From: Treponema sp.
GTDB taxonomy: Bacteria > Spirochaetota > Spirochaetia > Treponematales > Treponemataceae
Length of the DNA: 64,000 nucleotides
Assembly (NCBI RefSeq): GCF_024696245.1
Contig: NZ_JAILGZ010000109.1
Span: 1 to 64,000, forward strand
Reading direction: 5' to 3'
Shown: one piece after another, positions 19,182 to 27,885 of the stretch
Position numbering within the stretch: the first letter of the stretch is position 1
How the letters are laid out: each line of letters starts with the position of its first letter
The notes under the pieces: generated by a model
What the model saw: only the letters and a program-made list of their open reading frames with translations
What the model was told of the DNA's origin: nothing
The model's database searches: none
Program-made: the position numbers and the translations under genes

Positions 19182-20735
19182 GTGTGCGCAATGAAAAAAA
19201 AACGCAAGCCTGATTTTTCTAAACCAAAGCCGGTAAAAGTTCAGGTAGAAGAAACTTATGTAGAAGAAGCAGAAGAAGCTGCTCCTGCAGAAAATGAAGG
19301 TTCAGAAAAAGACATAGAAAGTAAGAGAAAACAAAAGATACAGAAGTTTTTTCCTGACAAGGTTTATTTTAATCTTCCCCTTATAGTTATTGCCGGAAGA
19401 CCAAATGTTGGTAAGTCTACATTGTTTAATGCCCTTACTCATACCAAGAGGGCAATCACAGACCCTACTCCAGGTGTTACAAGAGACCCTGTAGAAGGAA
19501 CCTGTTTTCTTGCAGGTAAGCCTGTTCACCTTATGGACACTGGCGGATATAAACTTACCCGTGACATTACCAGCCGTGAAAGCGAAATGGATGATCTTGT
19601 AGTAGAAAAGACAGTATCAATGCTTTCTAAGGCAGACAGAATTCTTCTTCTCCTTGATGCAACAGAAATTACAGCAGAAGACGAGGAACTTATTTTAAGG
19701 TTAAGGCCTTACTGGAATAAACTTATTGCTGCTGTTAATAAAACAGAAGGCGGAAAAAACACCAACCTTGCCTACAATTATGCAAAGTTTGGTTTTCAGG
19801 ACCTGCTTTTTATTTCTGCAAGTCATGGAGACAATCTTCCGGAACTGGAAGAAAGAATGATTTCCGGAATTGATTTTTCTTCAGTTACAGAAGGCAGCGA
19901 AGAAGACAGACCTATTCGTATTGCGATTTTAGGAAAACCAAATACAGGTAAATCTACTTTAAGTAATGCCCTTACTCATACGGAAGCTTCTATTGTAAGT
20001 GATTATGCCGGAACCACCCGTGATGTAGTAGAAGGAAACTTCCGCTATAACGGCAGGGATATTCAGATTCTTGATACAGCAGGAATCAGGCGTAAGGCTA
20101 AGGTAAAGGAAAACGTAGAATATTATTCCGTTAACCGGGCCATTAAAACAATTGATGAGTGTGACATTGTATTTATTATGATAGATGCAACCCTGGGGCT
20201 TTCGGAACAGGATAAAAAAATTACTTCCCTTGCTTTTGAAAAAGGTCGTGGTGTTATTTTTGTCCTTAACAAGTGGGACCTTATGGAAGACCAGAGTAAC
20301 AAGGCTATTCGTGCAACTCAGGACTGGATTCAGACAATGTTCGGTCACATGAACTGGGCTCCTATTGTTACTTTAAGCGCAAAGAATAAAGACGGAATAA
20401 AGAATCTTATGAATACAGTACTGACTCTTTATGGTCAGCTTACCCGTAAGGTTGATACGGCTGCCCTTAATATGGCATTACAGGACTGGCTCTTTAAATA
20501 TCCGCCTCCAGCAACAAAGGCAATTCATTTTAAAATCCGCTATATGACTCAGACCAGCATTAACCCGGTGAACTTCCTTATTTTTGCAACAAGACCGGAT
20601 AATGTTCCTCAGAGTTATGTTACTTATCTTAAAAACCGCATTCGTGAAGATCTGGGATTTGATCAGATTCCGGTTCAGATAGAAATGAAGGCCAGCCGTC
20701 AGAAGTGGCAGGAAAGGGACAATAACAAGGATTAA
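19182..20735 (+). CDS. der: Ribosome biogenesis GTPase Der (EngA), with N-terminal extension
   Basis: Two G domains: GRPNVGKSTLFNAL ... DTGGY and GKPNTGKSTLSNAL ... DTAGIRRKAKV. Start is GTG 19182 or ATG 19191. Confidence 0.95.
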   Translation: MCAMKKKRKPDFSKPKPVKVQVEETYVEEAEEAAPAENEGSEKDIESKRKQKIQKFFPDKVYFNLPLIVIAGRPNVGKSTLFNALTHTKRAITDPTPGVTRDPVEGTCFLAGKPVHLMDTGGYKLTRDITSRESEMDDLVVEKTVSMLSKADRILLLLDATEITAEDEELILRLRPYWNKLIAAVNKTEGGKNTNLAYNYAKFGFQDLLFISASHGDNLPELEERMISGIDFSSVTEGSEEDRPIRIAILGKPNTGKSTLSNALTHTEASIVSDYAGTTRDVVEGNFRYNGRDIQILDTAGIRRKAKVKENVEYYSVNRAIKTIDECDIVFIMIDATLGLSEQDKKITSLAFEKGRGVIFVLNKWDLMEDQSNKAIRATQDWIQTMFGHMNWAPIVTLSAKNKDGIKNLMNTVLTLYGQLTRKVDTAALNMALQDWLFKYPPPATKAIHFKIRYMTQTSINPVNFLIFATRPDNVPQSYVTYLKNRIREDLGFDQIPVQIEMKASRQKWQERDNNKD

Positions 20736-21067
20736 TGTCGCAATTTACAATCGGTCAGGTAGAAAAACTTACTGGTATTAAGGCTCATGTTCTCCGCTAC
20801 TGGGAAGAAGTAGTTCCAGCTATTGCTCCTAAAAAAACAGTCAGCGGCCGCAGAGTCTATACCCAGCGTCATCTGGATATTATTTTAAGGATGAAGTATC
20901 TGATTCACAAAAAAGGCTTATCAATAGAAGGTGCAAGGAACAGAATACTCCAGGAGAGTGCCAGGTTTTCAGAAAATGCATCTTCCCTTGAGCGTATTCA
21001 TTTAATACGCAAGGAACTGGCTGATTTATATTTAAGACTTCAGGAGACTAAAATAAATGAAAAATGA
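20735..21067 (+). CDS. MerR-family HTH protein
   Basis: FTIGQVEKLTGIKAHVLRYWEEVVPAIAPKKTVSGRRVYTQRHLDII; overlaps the der stop by 1 nt. Confidence 0.85.
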   Translation: MSQFTIGQVEKLTGIKAHVLRYWEEVVPAIAPKKTVSGRRVYTQRHLDIILRMKYLIHKKGLSIEGARNRILQESARFSENASSLERIHLIRKELADLYLRLQETKINEK

Positions 21068-22505
21068 CGACGAAAAAATAGAACTAAAATGGTGGGAAGT
21101 AAAACAGGGACTTACTCCTTATCTTAAAAAAAAGGCTCTTGAAAAAAAAGCAAATAAACATGCTGCCCGTAAAGCTGCTGCAGCCGGTGCTTCCAATGCA
21201 GGCTCTGCTTCAAATAAATTCCCTGCTTCAGAAGAAAAAAAGTCTTCTGTAAAAGAAAAGAGCAGGAGTGACAATAAATCAGCTAAAAATAAATCCTTTA
21301 ATAATAAATCTTCAGATATAAAGACTTCGGCTTCAGGTAAAAGCAGAAAGCCTCTTGATTCACTTTTTGAAGTAAATAAGATTCCTTCTGATGCAGCAAA
21401 ACTTCTTGAAGATTTTGATTCAGTAATATCATCAACTCATCCCCTTAATTCCAAACAGAGGGCTCAGCTTCCTGGCATTATCAGGACATTAAGTCATAAA
21501 CTTACAGACGAAAGGGGAGACAGGCGTCTTGGCTACATGAACAGCCCTGAGTTCCTTATGGCTTATGTTCATTATTTTATGCAGTGGAATCTTGTAAGGT
21601 TAACAAGACTTTTTGCAAACTTAAGCCCTGATTTTTTTAACCTTAAAGACGGAGATGTGTGTCTTGATGCAGGTTCTGGTCCCCTTACTTTAGTAACAGC
21701 TCTTTTTATGGCCCGCCCTGAATTAAGAAAGCTTAAGCTCACCTGGTACTGTATGGATATTTCTCAGGGAGCTTTGTCTCTTGGAGAAAATATTTTTCTT
21801 AGTACAGCAGCTGCCCTTCATTGTGAAGCCTGGAATATTGTCCGGGTTAAGGGAGAGTTTGGTTCTACAATAAAAGAAAAGGTTTCTCTTTTTGCCAGTG
21901 CCAATATGTTTAACGAAGTTGTGCAGGATTTTGAGATGCCGCCGGATTATCTTGCAAAAAAATATGCAGAAAAAATTCTTTCCTATACAAAAGAAGAGAG
22001 CGGCATACTTTTGGTAGAACCTGGATTCCCTAAGGCAGCCCGTTTTATTTCTCTTTTAAGGGATGCCTTCCTTAGAAGAAAGTGTTACATGATTTCGCCC
22101 TGCACTCACTGCGAAGAGTGTCCTATGGACGGAAAGCCGGGAGGTAAGTGGTGTAACTATGCTTTCAGTACTGATAATGCACCAAAAAAACTCCGTACTC
22201 TTTCAGAAAAATCATCCCTGCCTAAAGAAAGGGCTGTACTTTCTTTTATAGCCTGCCGCCGCAGTCAGAAAGATGAGAGCCTGAATGAAGAATGTGATTT
22301 AAAGAAACTGGAATTCAGAATTGCCAGTGACCCTATTCGTCTTCCAAAAAATAAGACTGGATATTACGCCTGTTCCTCTGAGGGGCTGCTTCTTATAGAA
22401 AGCGGGCAGACTTTATTGTCAGGAGACCACATTTCCATTCCTTATCCTAAAAGACCAATGCATGAAGACTGGAAGAGCGGGGCAAAGATAGTTTATCTGG
22501 ATTAA
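21057..22505 (+). CDS. Rsm22/METTL17-like SAM-dependent methyltransferase
   Basis: SAM motif VCLDAGSGPLTLVTALF; cysteine cluster ISPCTHCEECPMDGKPGGKWCNYAF resembling the Rsm22 CPxxxxCP...WCHF set; Lys/Ser-rich N-terminus. Confidence 0.65.
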   Translation: MKNDDEKIELKWWEVKQGLTPYLKKKALEKKANKHAARKAAAAGASNAGSASNKFPASEEKKSSVKEKSRSDNKSAKNKSFNNKSSDIKTSASGKSRKPLDSLFEVNKIPSDAAKLLEDFDSVISSTHPLNSKQRAQLPGIIRTLSHKLTDERGDRRLGYMNSPEFLMAYVHYFMQWNLVRLTRLFANLSPDFFNLKDGDVCLDAGSGPLTLVTALFMARPELRKLKLTWYCMDISQGALSLGENIFLSTAAALHCEAWNIVRVKGEFGSTIKEKVSLFASANMFNEVVQDFEMPPDYLAKKYAEKILSYTKEESGILLVEPGFPKAARFISLLRDAFLRRKCYMISPCTHCEECPMDGKPGGKWCNYAFSTDNAPKKLRTLSEKSSLPKERAVLSFIACRRSQKDESLNEECDLKKLEFRIASDPIRLPKNKTGYYACSSEGLLLIESGQTLLSGDHISIPYPKRPMHEDWKSGAKIVYLD

Positions 22506-22577
22506 AACTTCAGCTGGGTATGGTCTTTGTATTAGCCTGGTGTGGACTGGCCCGGCTGGTTATTACCTGATTACAAG

Positions 22578-24719
22578 CTAGTCCTTTCTTCGGACAAGAA
22601 ATTCTGCCGCAGGAATGTTTTTAGAAGAATCACTTCTCTTTTTATATTTTTTATAAAGCACTTCCTGAACCCTTACAGCCTGTTCTTTTTTAGAAGGACT
22701 GTTTGCCTTCCATGAACCGTCTTTTTGTAAGATGTGGGAGTGGGTGTTATCCTGAAAGTATAAGTCCAGGGATTTTTTTATGCTGGCAAAAATATTTTTA
22801 TCTGTAACAGGGAACATAAGTTCAATACGTCTGTCCAGGTTGCGGTCCATCCAGTCTGCACTGCTCAAGAATAATTCCTCTTCACCATCGTTTTGAAAAT
22901 AGAAAACACGGCTGTGTTCAAGATAGCGGTCGATTACACTGGTAACGGTAATGTTTTCACTCATTCCCGGAAGTCCCGGTATAAGGGTACAGATTCCCCT
23001 TACATTCAGTTTAATCTGAACTCCTGCACAGCTGGCTTTGTAAAGGGCATCGATTATTTCCCTGTGACAGAGGCTGTTCATCTTTGCAATTATAAGACCA
23101 GGTTTTTCTTTAGTGCTTAAGCTTATTTCCCTTTCTATAAGTTCAATAAGTCTTGTCTTTAATGTAACCGGAGCCATGTAAAGATGATGCATGGTCTGAA
23201 GGGCACTGTAACCTGAGATTACGTTAAAGAAAAAAGTTGCATCCCTGGAGATATCATGGTTAGCTGTAAAAATAGAAAAGTCCTGGTAAAGGCGGGCAGT
23301 CTTTGCATTATAGTTGCCTGTACTTAAGTGAACATATTGTCTGAGACCGTCACTTTCTTTTCTTGTAACAAGACATATCTTTGCGTGAACTTTAAGATTT
23401 ACAACCCCGTAGATAACAATAGCACCGGCTTTTTCAAGTTCAGCGGCCCAGGAGATATTTGTTTTTTCATCAAAGCGGGCTTTAAGTTCAACAAAGGCTG
23501 TAACCTGTTTTCCGTTTTTTGCAGCGTGAATAAGGGACTTTACGATTTCGCTTCCTGTACCTGTGCGGTAGAGGGTCATTTTTATTGCAAGAACATGGGG
23601 GTCTTCGCAGGCGTCCTTAATGAATTTAACAACAGGGTCAAAACTTTCATAAGGAACATTGAGCATAACATCATGCTGCCTTAAAGTGTTCCAGTAAGTA
23701 TCTTCTTTAGGAAGATCAGGTGTATTAAAGTGCTTCCACTCAGGCCAGAGAAATTTTTCTGCATCTTCTGCATCAGTGATTCCGATTAAAGTAGAAGGAT
23801 CTATAAGTTCATAAACTTTGTAAATGTCATCATCTGTAAGGCAGAGCTTTTCTTTTACAAGATTAAGGAGCTTTTCACTGCTGGTAGTGCAGACCATGTT
23901 TACGGCAAAAGAGGACTGTCGTTTTTCCAGAACTTCCTGCATTGCCTGAATAAAATTCCTGCTGTTATCTTCGTCTACAGAAAAGTCTGCATCCCTTGTG
24001 ATTTTAAATACCATTGTTTCCGTTACTTTAAATCCGGAAAAAAGTTCCTTACCGTAACAGGTAATTATGTCATCAAGAGTAGTAAATTGTTTTGAACCGT
24101 CAGAAGATGGAAGCCATACAATTCTGTCCAGACCGGAAGGAAGAGGTACAAGAGCTGCAATTTCATTTTCAGTATTTACAGCAAGGGCATTCTGCAGGTG
24201 ATGAACATTTTCCATAGGCTTAAGAAGAAAGGCTGCATGAAGCTTTAAGTTTACAGGCTGAGGAAAAGATTCACCGTCTGTCCTTAATGGTGTAAGGAGA
24301 GGAAAAATATCATGGTGAAAAAAATGTTCCGTAAAGGATTTTTGTGCCGGATTATATTTATCCGGTCTTACATAAAAGATTTTATTTGCTTCACATTCAG
24401 GGAGGATTTCTGTAAGGAGAATGTCATAAGCCTGTCTTACAATCTGGTGAATGCGGCTGCTTAATTTTTTAAGAAGTACGGAAGGTGTGTAGCCGTTGGA
24501 GTCTGTAGCTCTCGGATTATTTTTCTGGGCAGCTTTAAGGGAGGCAACCCTTACCTGAAAGAATTCATTAAAATTGGAAGAGGCAATGGAAATAAATTTA
24601 AGTCTCTCAAAAAGAGGCAGTTCCTTTTTAGCAGCTTCGTGTAAAACCCTGTTGTTAAATTCAACCCAGCTGAGTTCCCTGTTAAGGTATTTATAATTTG
24701 AGTCGGCACTTCTTTTCAT
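22578..24719 (-). CDS. ppk1: Polyphosphate kinase 1
   Basis: YLNRELSWVEFNNRVLHEA, MTLYRTGTGSEIVKSLIHAAKNGKQVTAFVELKARFDE, VHLSTGNYNAKTARLYQDFS. Confidence 0.95.
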   Translation of the reverse strand: MKRSADSNYKYLNRELSWVEFNNRVLHEAAKKELPLFERLKFISIASSNFNEFFQVRVASLKAAQKNNPRATDSNGYTPSVLLKKLSSRIHQIVRQAYDILLTEILPECEANKIFYVRPDKYNPAQKSFTEHFFHHDIFPLLTPLRTDGESFPQPVNLKLHAAFLLKPMENVHHLQNALAVNTENEIAALVPLPSGLDRIVWLPSSDGSKQFTTLDDIITCYGKELFSGFKVTETMVFKITRDADFSVDEDNSRNFIQAMQEVLEKRQSSFAVNMVCTTSSEKLLNLVKEKLCLTDDDIYKVYELIDPSTLIGITDAEDAEKFLWPEWKHFNTPDLPKEDTYWNTLRQHDVMLNVPYESFDPVVKFIKDACEDPHVLAIKMTLYRTGTGSEIVKSLIHAAKNGKQVTAFVELKARFDEKTNISWAAELEKAGAIVIYGVVNLKVHAKICLVTRKESDGLRQYVHLSTGNYNAKTARLYQDFSIFTANHDISRDATFFFNVISGYSALQTMHHLYMAPVTLKTRLIELIEREISLSTKEKPGLIIAKMNSLCHREIIDALYKASCAGVQIKLNVRGICTLIPGLPGMSENITVTSVIDRYLEHSRVFYFQNDGEEELFLSSADWMDRNLDRRIELMFPVTDKNIFASIKKSLDLYFQDNTHSHILQKDGSWKANSPSKKEQAVRVQEVLYKKYKKRSDSSKNIPAAEFLVRRKD

Positions 24720-26245
24720 ACCAGAACCACCTTGTATCCGAATACATTTTCAAATAAATCGCATTTTTCTTCTACGGCAAGTTTCTCCAGGGAAAGGTTG
24801 TGATGTCCTTTTATCCTGAATGTAATACTGTCCGGGGCAAAATGAATTGTAAAGTTATTCAGCTTCTGGCTGTGACTTCTGTCCAGAGCATCGGCCAGCC
24901 TTAAGATAGCAGAAAGTTTAAGTATGGACATTCTTGTAGAACGGGACAATAACCTGAATTCATGGTTTTCGCTTACTTGAATCTTTCCTTTATGAAAACT
25001 TGTAATAAAGGCAACAATGGCTTTTTCTTCCCGGCTAAGTCCAAAAATTTCAGAGTTGTTGATTATGTATTTACCGTGAAGGTTGTGATTTTCTGCCTGA
25101 ATAAACATTCCTATATCATGGAGAATGGCACTTACTTCCAGAAGAATCCTGTCCTGAGCTTCAAGACCATTTTCTTCCTGAAGGGCATCGTATATCTTAA
25201 GTGAGACATCCCTTACAAACTGGGAATGCTTTTCGTCACCCTGATATTTTCTAAGAAGGGCAGAAGCGCTGGCAAAAATCTGAGAATTAAATTCAGCCTG
25301 AAGGTTTTCATCAATATGATTTGTATCACTGATAATAATACCTTCCCTGATGGAAATATCAGGCACAAATATAGAAGAAACATTAGTAAGCTGAACAAAG
25401 AGATTGTAGGCTGTAAGTGAAATCTGAAAGATTGCAGTTTCGTTATAGTTTAGTTTGAATCTTGCAACACATTCTTCCGGAGTATAGTGCTGAACTTCGT
25501 TAACAAAGTCATTAAAGTCTTTACGCTGTATTTCCCACATAAAAGGGGATACCGGTTTACCTGCAAAGATAGCAGCAAGTTTCATATCTCCGCCAACAGC
25601 AATAAAACGCTCTACTTTTGCAAGGTTCATTTCTATGCTTAAGTTGTTGCGGGTGTTTAAAATAAATTCCCTGATAAAACGTTTTGCATCATCTATGTTT
25701 CCGGCAAGGGCATGGATTTTCTGTTCAATAATTACGGTACCAAGCCTTAAACTGTGGGCAGCGGCCATGCGTCCGTTTTCCATAAGCATCATTTCTGTAG
25801 CACCACCGGCTATTTCAAGAATGATGGAGTCTGATTTCTGAGTTACAGGGCTTTCGTCTTTAAGACATTCAGCTACGGCAATATACATAAGGCGGTTTTC
25901 TTCAATACCGTCTATTACTTTTACAGTAAAGCCTGTTTTTATTTTGATTCTGTCTAAGAAAGGGTCCCTGTTGTCTGCTTCCCTGACTGCACTGGTAGCA
26001 ATTACGATAGCATCTTCCGGTTTTAATCCCCAGCCATTTAACTGTTCAACATAGCGGCTTAATATTCTTATACATGAGTGGAGGGTCTGACTGGAAATTG
26101 AACCTGTTGTAAATACATCACGGCCTAAGTTTACAAGCTGTTCGCTTCTGTCGAGGATATTACGCTTGTTGTCGCTGGTGATTTCGGCTACTAACAGACG
26201 AATGCCGGTAGAGCCAATCTCTATAACTGCCCGCAATGCATTCAT
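24716..26245 (-). CDS. ppx: Ppx/GppA-family phosphatase with C-terminal HD domain
   Basis: IEIGSTGIRLLVAEI, VIATSAVREADN, ILEIAGGATEMML, HD motif AILHDIGMFIQ; overlaps ppk1 by 4 nt. Confidence 0.9.
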   Translation of the reverse strand: MNALRAVIEIGSTGIRLLVAEITSDNKRNILDRSEQLVNLGRDVFTTGSISSQTLHSCIRILSRYVEQLNGWGLKPEDAIVIATSAVREADNRDPFLDRIKIKTGFTVKVIDGIEENRLMYIAVAECLKDESPVTQKSDSIILEIAGGATEMMLMENGRMAAAHSLRLGTVIIEQKIHALAGNIDDAKRFIREFILNTRNNLSIEMNLAKVERFIAVGGDMKLAAIFAGKPVSPFMWEIQRKDFNDFVNEVQHYTPEECVARFKLNYNETAIFQISLTAYNLFVQLTNVSSIFVPDISIREGIIISDTNHIDENLQAEFNSQIFASASALLRKYQGDEKHSQFVRDVSLKIYDALQEENGLEAQDRILLEVSAILHDIGMFIQAENHNLHGKYIINNSEIFGLSREEKAIVAFITSFHKGKIQVSENHEFRLLSRSTRMSILKLSAILRLADALDRSHSQKLNNFTIHFAPDSITFRIKGHHNLSLEKLAVEEKCDLFENVFGYKVVLV

Positions 26246-26256
26246 CTGTTAAGTTC

Positions 26257-27729
26257 CTACAGTTTATCGATAAGCATTGAGCATTTTCCGGAAGGAATAG
26301 GAAGGGTTTTCTTTTTCTGATCAAGAATGTTGATGGTAAAGTAATAAAGTTTTTCGCTTTCCATCTGGATTTCCCATCCACGGCTTGTTTTGTTACTGAG
26401 AATTGTAACAAGGTTCCTTTTAAGGGAAAGTTTTTCAATGCCCATTATTTCAAGGTTTGGAATAATCCAGTCTACAGTCTTACGAGGAAGGCTGATGTTA
26501 AGACCGATTACGTTTTCTATCATAAGTGCGATTGTAGAAAGTCCTGCATAATGCATGAATCTTGAACGAGGGAAGCTGCTTTCTGCCTTACATGAAGCAG
26601 GGCCTTCTTTACACGGAAGATATCCTTCGTAAAGATCACCTTTTTTCTTTGAGTCGGCAGGGCTTAAACCTTCAAGTACATAATAGAGGTGGCGGATTGC
26701 ACATTCACGGGCAAAACCGTACTGCTGGTACTTTTCAAGACCCTTTATAATCATAAAGTTAATTGGCGGAACAACAGAACCCTTAAAGCCTTCTCCGGAT
26801 TCCTTAAAGTCAGGGCTGTCTGCACTGAGGGTAGGGAATGGATGGTCAGTTCCAAAAGTCTTAGGGTTGGTAAGATGAGCAATAAGGGTATCTGCCCTGT
26901 CTGCATTAGGAAGTTCAGCAAGAAGAGGCCAGAAGCCGGCTGCTGTTTTCTGAGGAAGACGCTGCTCATTTTTATCAAGGTCATGGTAGAATCCTGTTTC
27001 TGAATCCCACATAAGACCGTTAATTCTTGTTTTAAGGCTAAAGTACATTCTCTTGTACTGAAAGCTGATGTCCTTATCGTTAAGAATGTCTCCCAGAGCC
27101 GACATATGAGCTGCATTAATTGCTACACAGCTGTTAAAGTCAACAGGATAAACGCATCCCTTTCTTGGAGAGTTAAACATTGTAGAAGCTTCATGAGGAA
27201 CAGCATAAAGACCGTTCTGCTGCTTAAAGGTGCGGTCAAGCCAGTCCATGTATTTCTGGAGCACAGGCATGATTTCCTTAATGCGCCTTTTATTTGCACT
27301 CTTGTGATAGAGGTTAAATTCAGCCCAGGCAAAAAGAGGAAGTCCTACACCTTCCGGATTCTGTTTAGTAGTAACTGGTTTTCCGGTTTTAATATCATAC
27401 TTCCAGCGGATTGCACCGTTTTCTTCCTGCTGTTCGTAAAAATAATCAATATTTTTGTTTGCAGGGTAATTTCTGTTTGAGTAAACTAAAAAGAAAGAAG
27501 AGAAAATAGACTCAAACTGATCAAGAACAAGCTGATTTTTTACAGGATATACAAAATAGCCGTCCGGAGATACTTCATCATTAGCCGGATCAAGCCAGAA
27601 ATCCGAGAGCCAGTTCCATGATTTGTCGTAAATATCCACAAAGTCCTGATCATAAAAATGGATCTTTGGAAAATCTCTTTTGTTCACAATTACTCCTGCT
27701 TCATGACTGTCTGTAAAAATAGGGCACAA
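26257..27729 (-). CDS. Six-hairpin glycosidase (trehalase/GH63-like, MGH1 type)
   Basis: RINGLMWDSETGFYHDLD, AAGFWPLLAELPNADRADTLIAHL, FKGSVVPPINFMIIKGL; (alpha/alpha)6 hydrolase style. Confidence 0.65.
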   Translation of the reverse strand: MCPIFTDSHEAGVIVNKRDFPKIHFYDQDFVDIYDKSWNWLSDFWLDPANDEVSPDGYFVYPVKNQLVLDQFESIFSSFFLVYSNRNYPANKNIDYFYEQQEENGAIRWKYDIKTGKPVTTKQNPEGVGLPLFAWAEFNLYHKSANKRRIKEIMPVLQKYMDWLDRTFKQQNGLYAVPHEASTMFNSPRKGCVYPVDFNSCVAINAAHMSALGDILNDKDISFQYKRMYFSLKTRINGLMWDSETGFYHDLDKNEQRLPQKTAAGFWPLLAELPNADRADTLIAHLTNPKTFGTDHPFPTLSADSPDFKESGEGFKGSVVPPINFMIIKGLEKYQQYGFARECAIRHLYYVLEGLSPADSKKKGDLYEGYLPCKEGPASCKAESSFPRSRFMHYAGLSTIALMIENVIGLNISLPRKTVDWIIPNLEIMGIEKLSLKRNLVTILSNKTSRGWEIQMESEKLYYFTINILDQKKKTLPIPSGKCSMLIDKL

Positions 27730-27885
27730 TCAGGTCATGACACTTTTTTTCAATAAGTCCGTAGTACGTTCTGTATAGTATAACATAAAATAGTAAAAAA
27801 GGGCACAGTTTTACAAAAAAAATTTCAATTTTCAAGACTTTTTACTTGACATTGAGAAGAAATTTCTTTGATTGAACCTTAAATC

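Noticed and set aside
27846-27874. TTGACA box upstream of 27886
   Set aside because: At 17-nt spacing the -10 is TGATTG, poor, and it would run antisense to the hypothetical gene.
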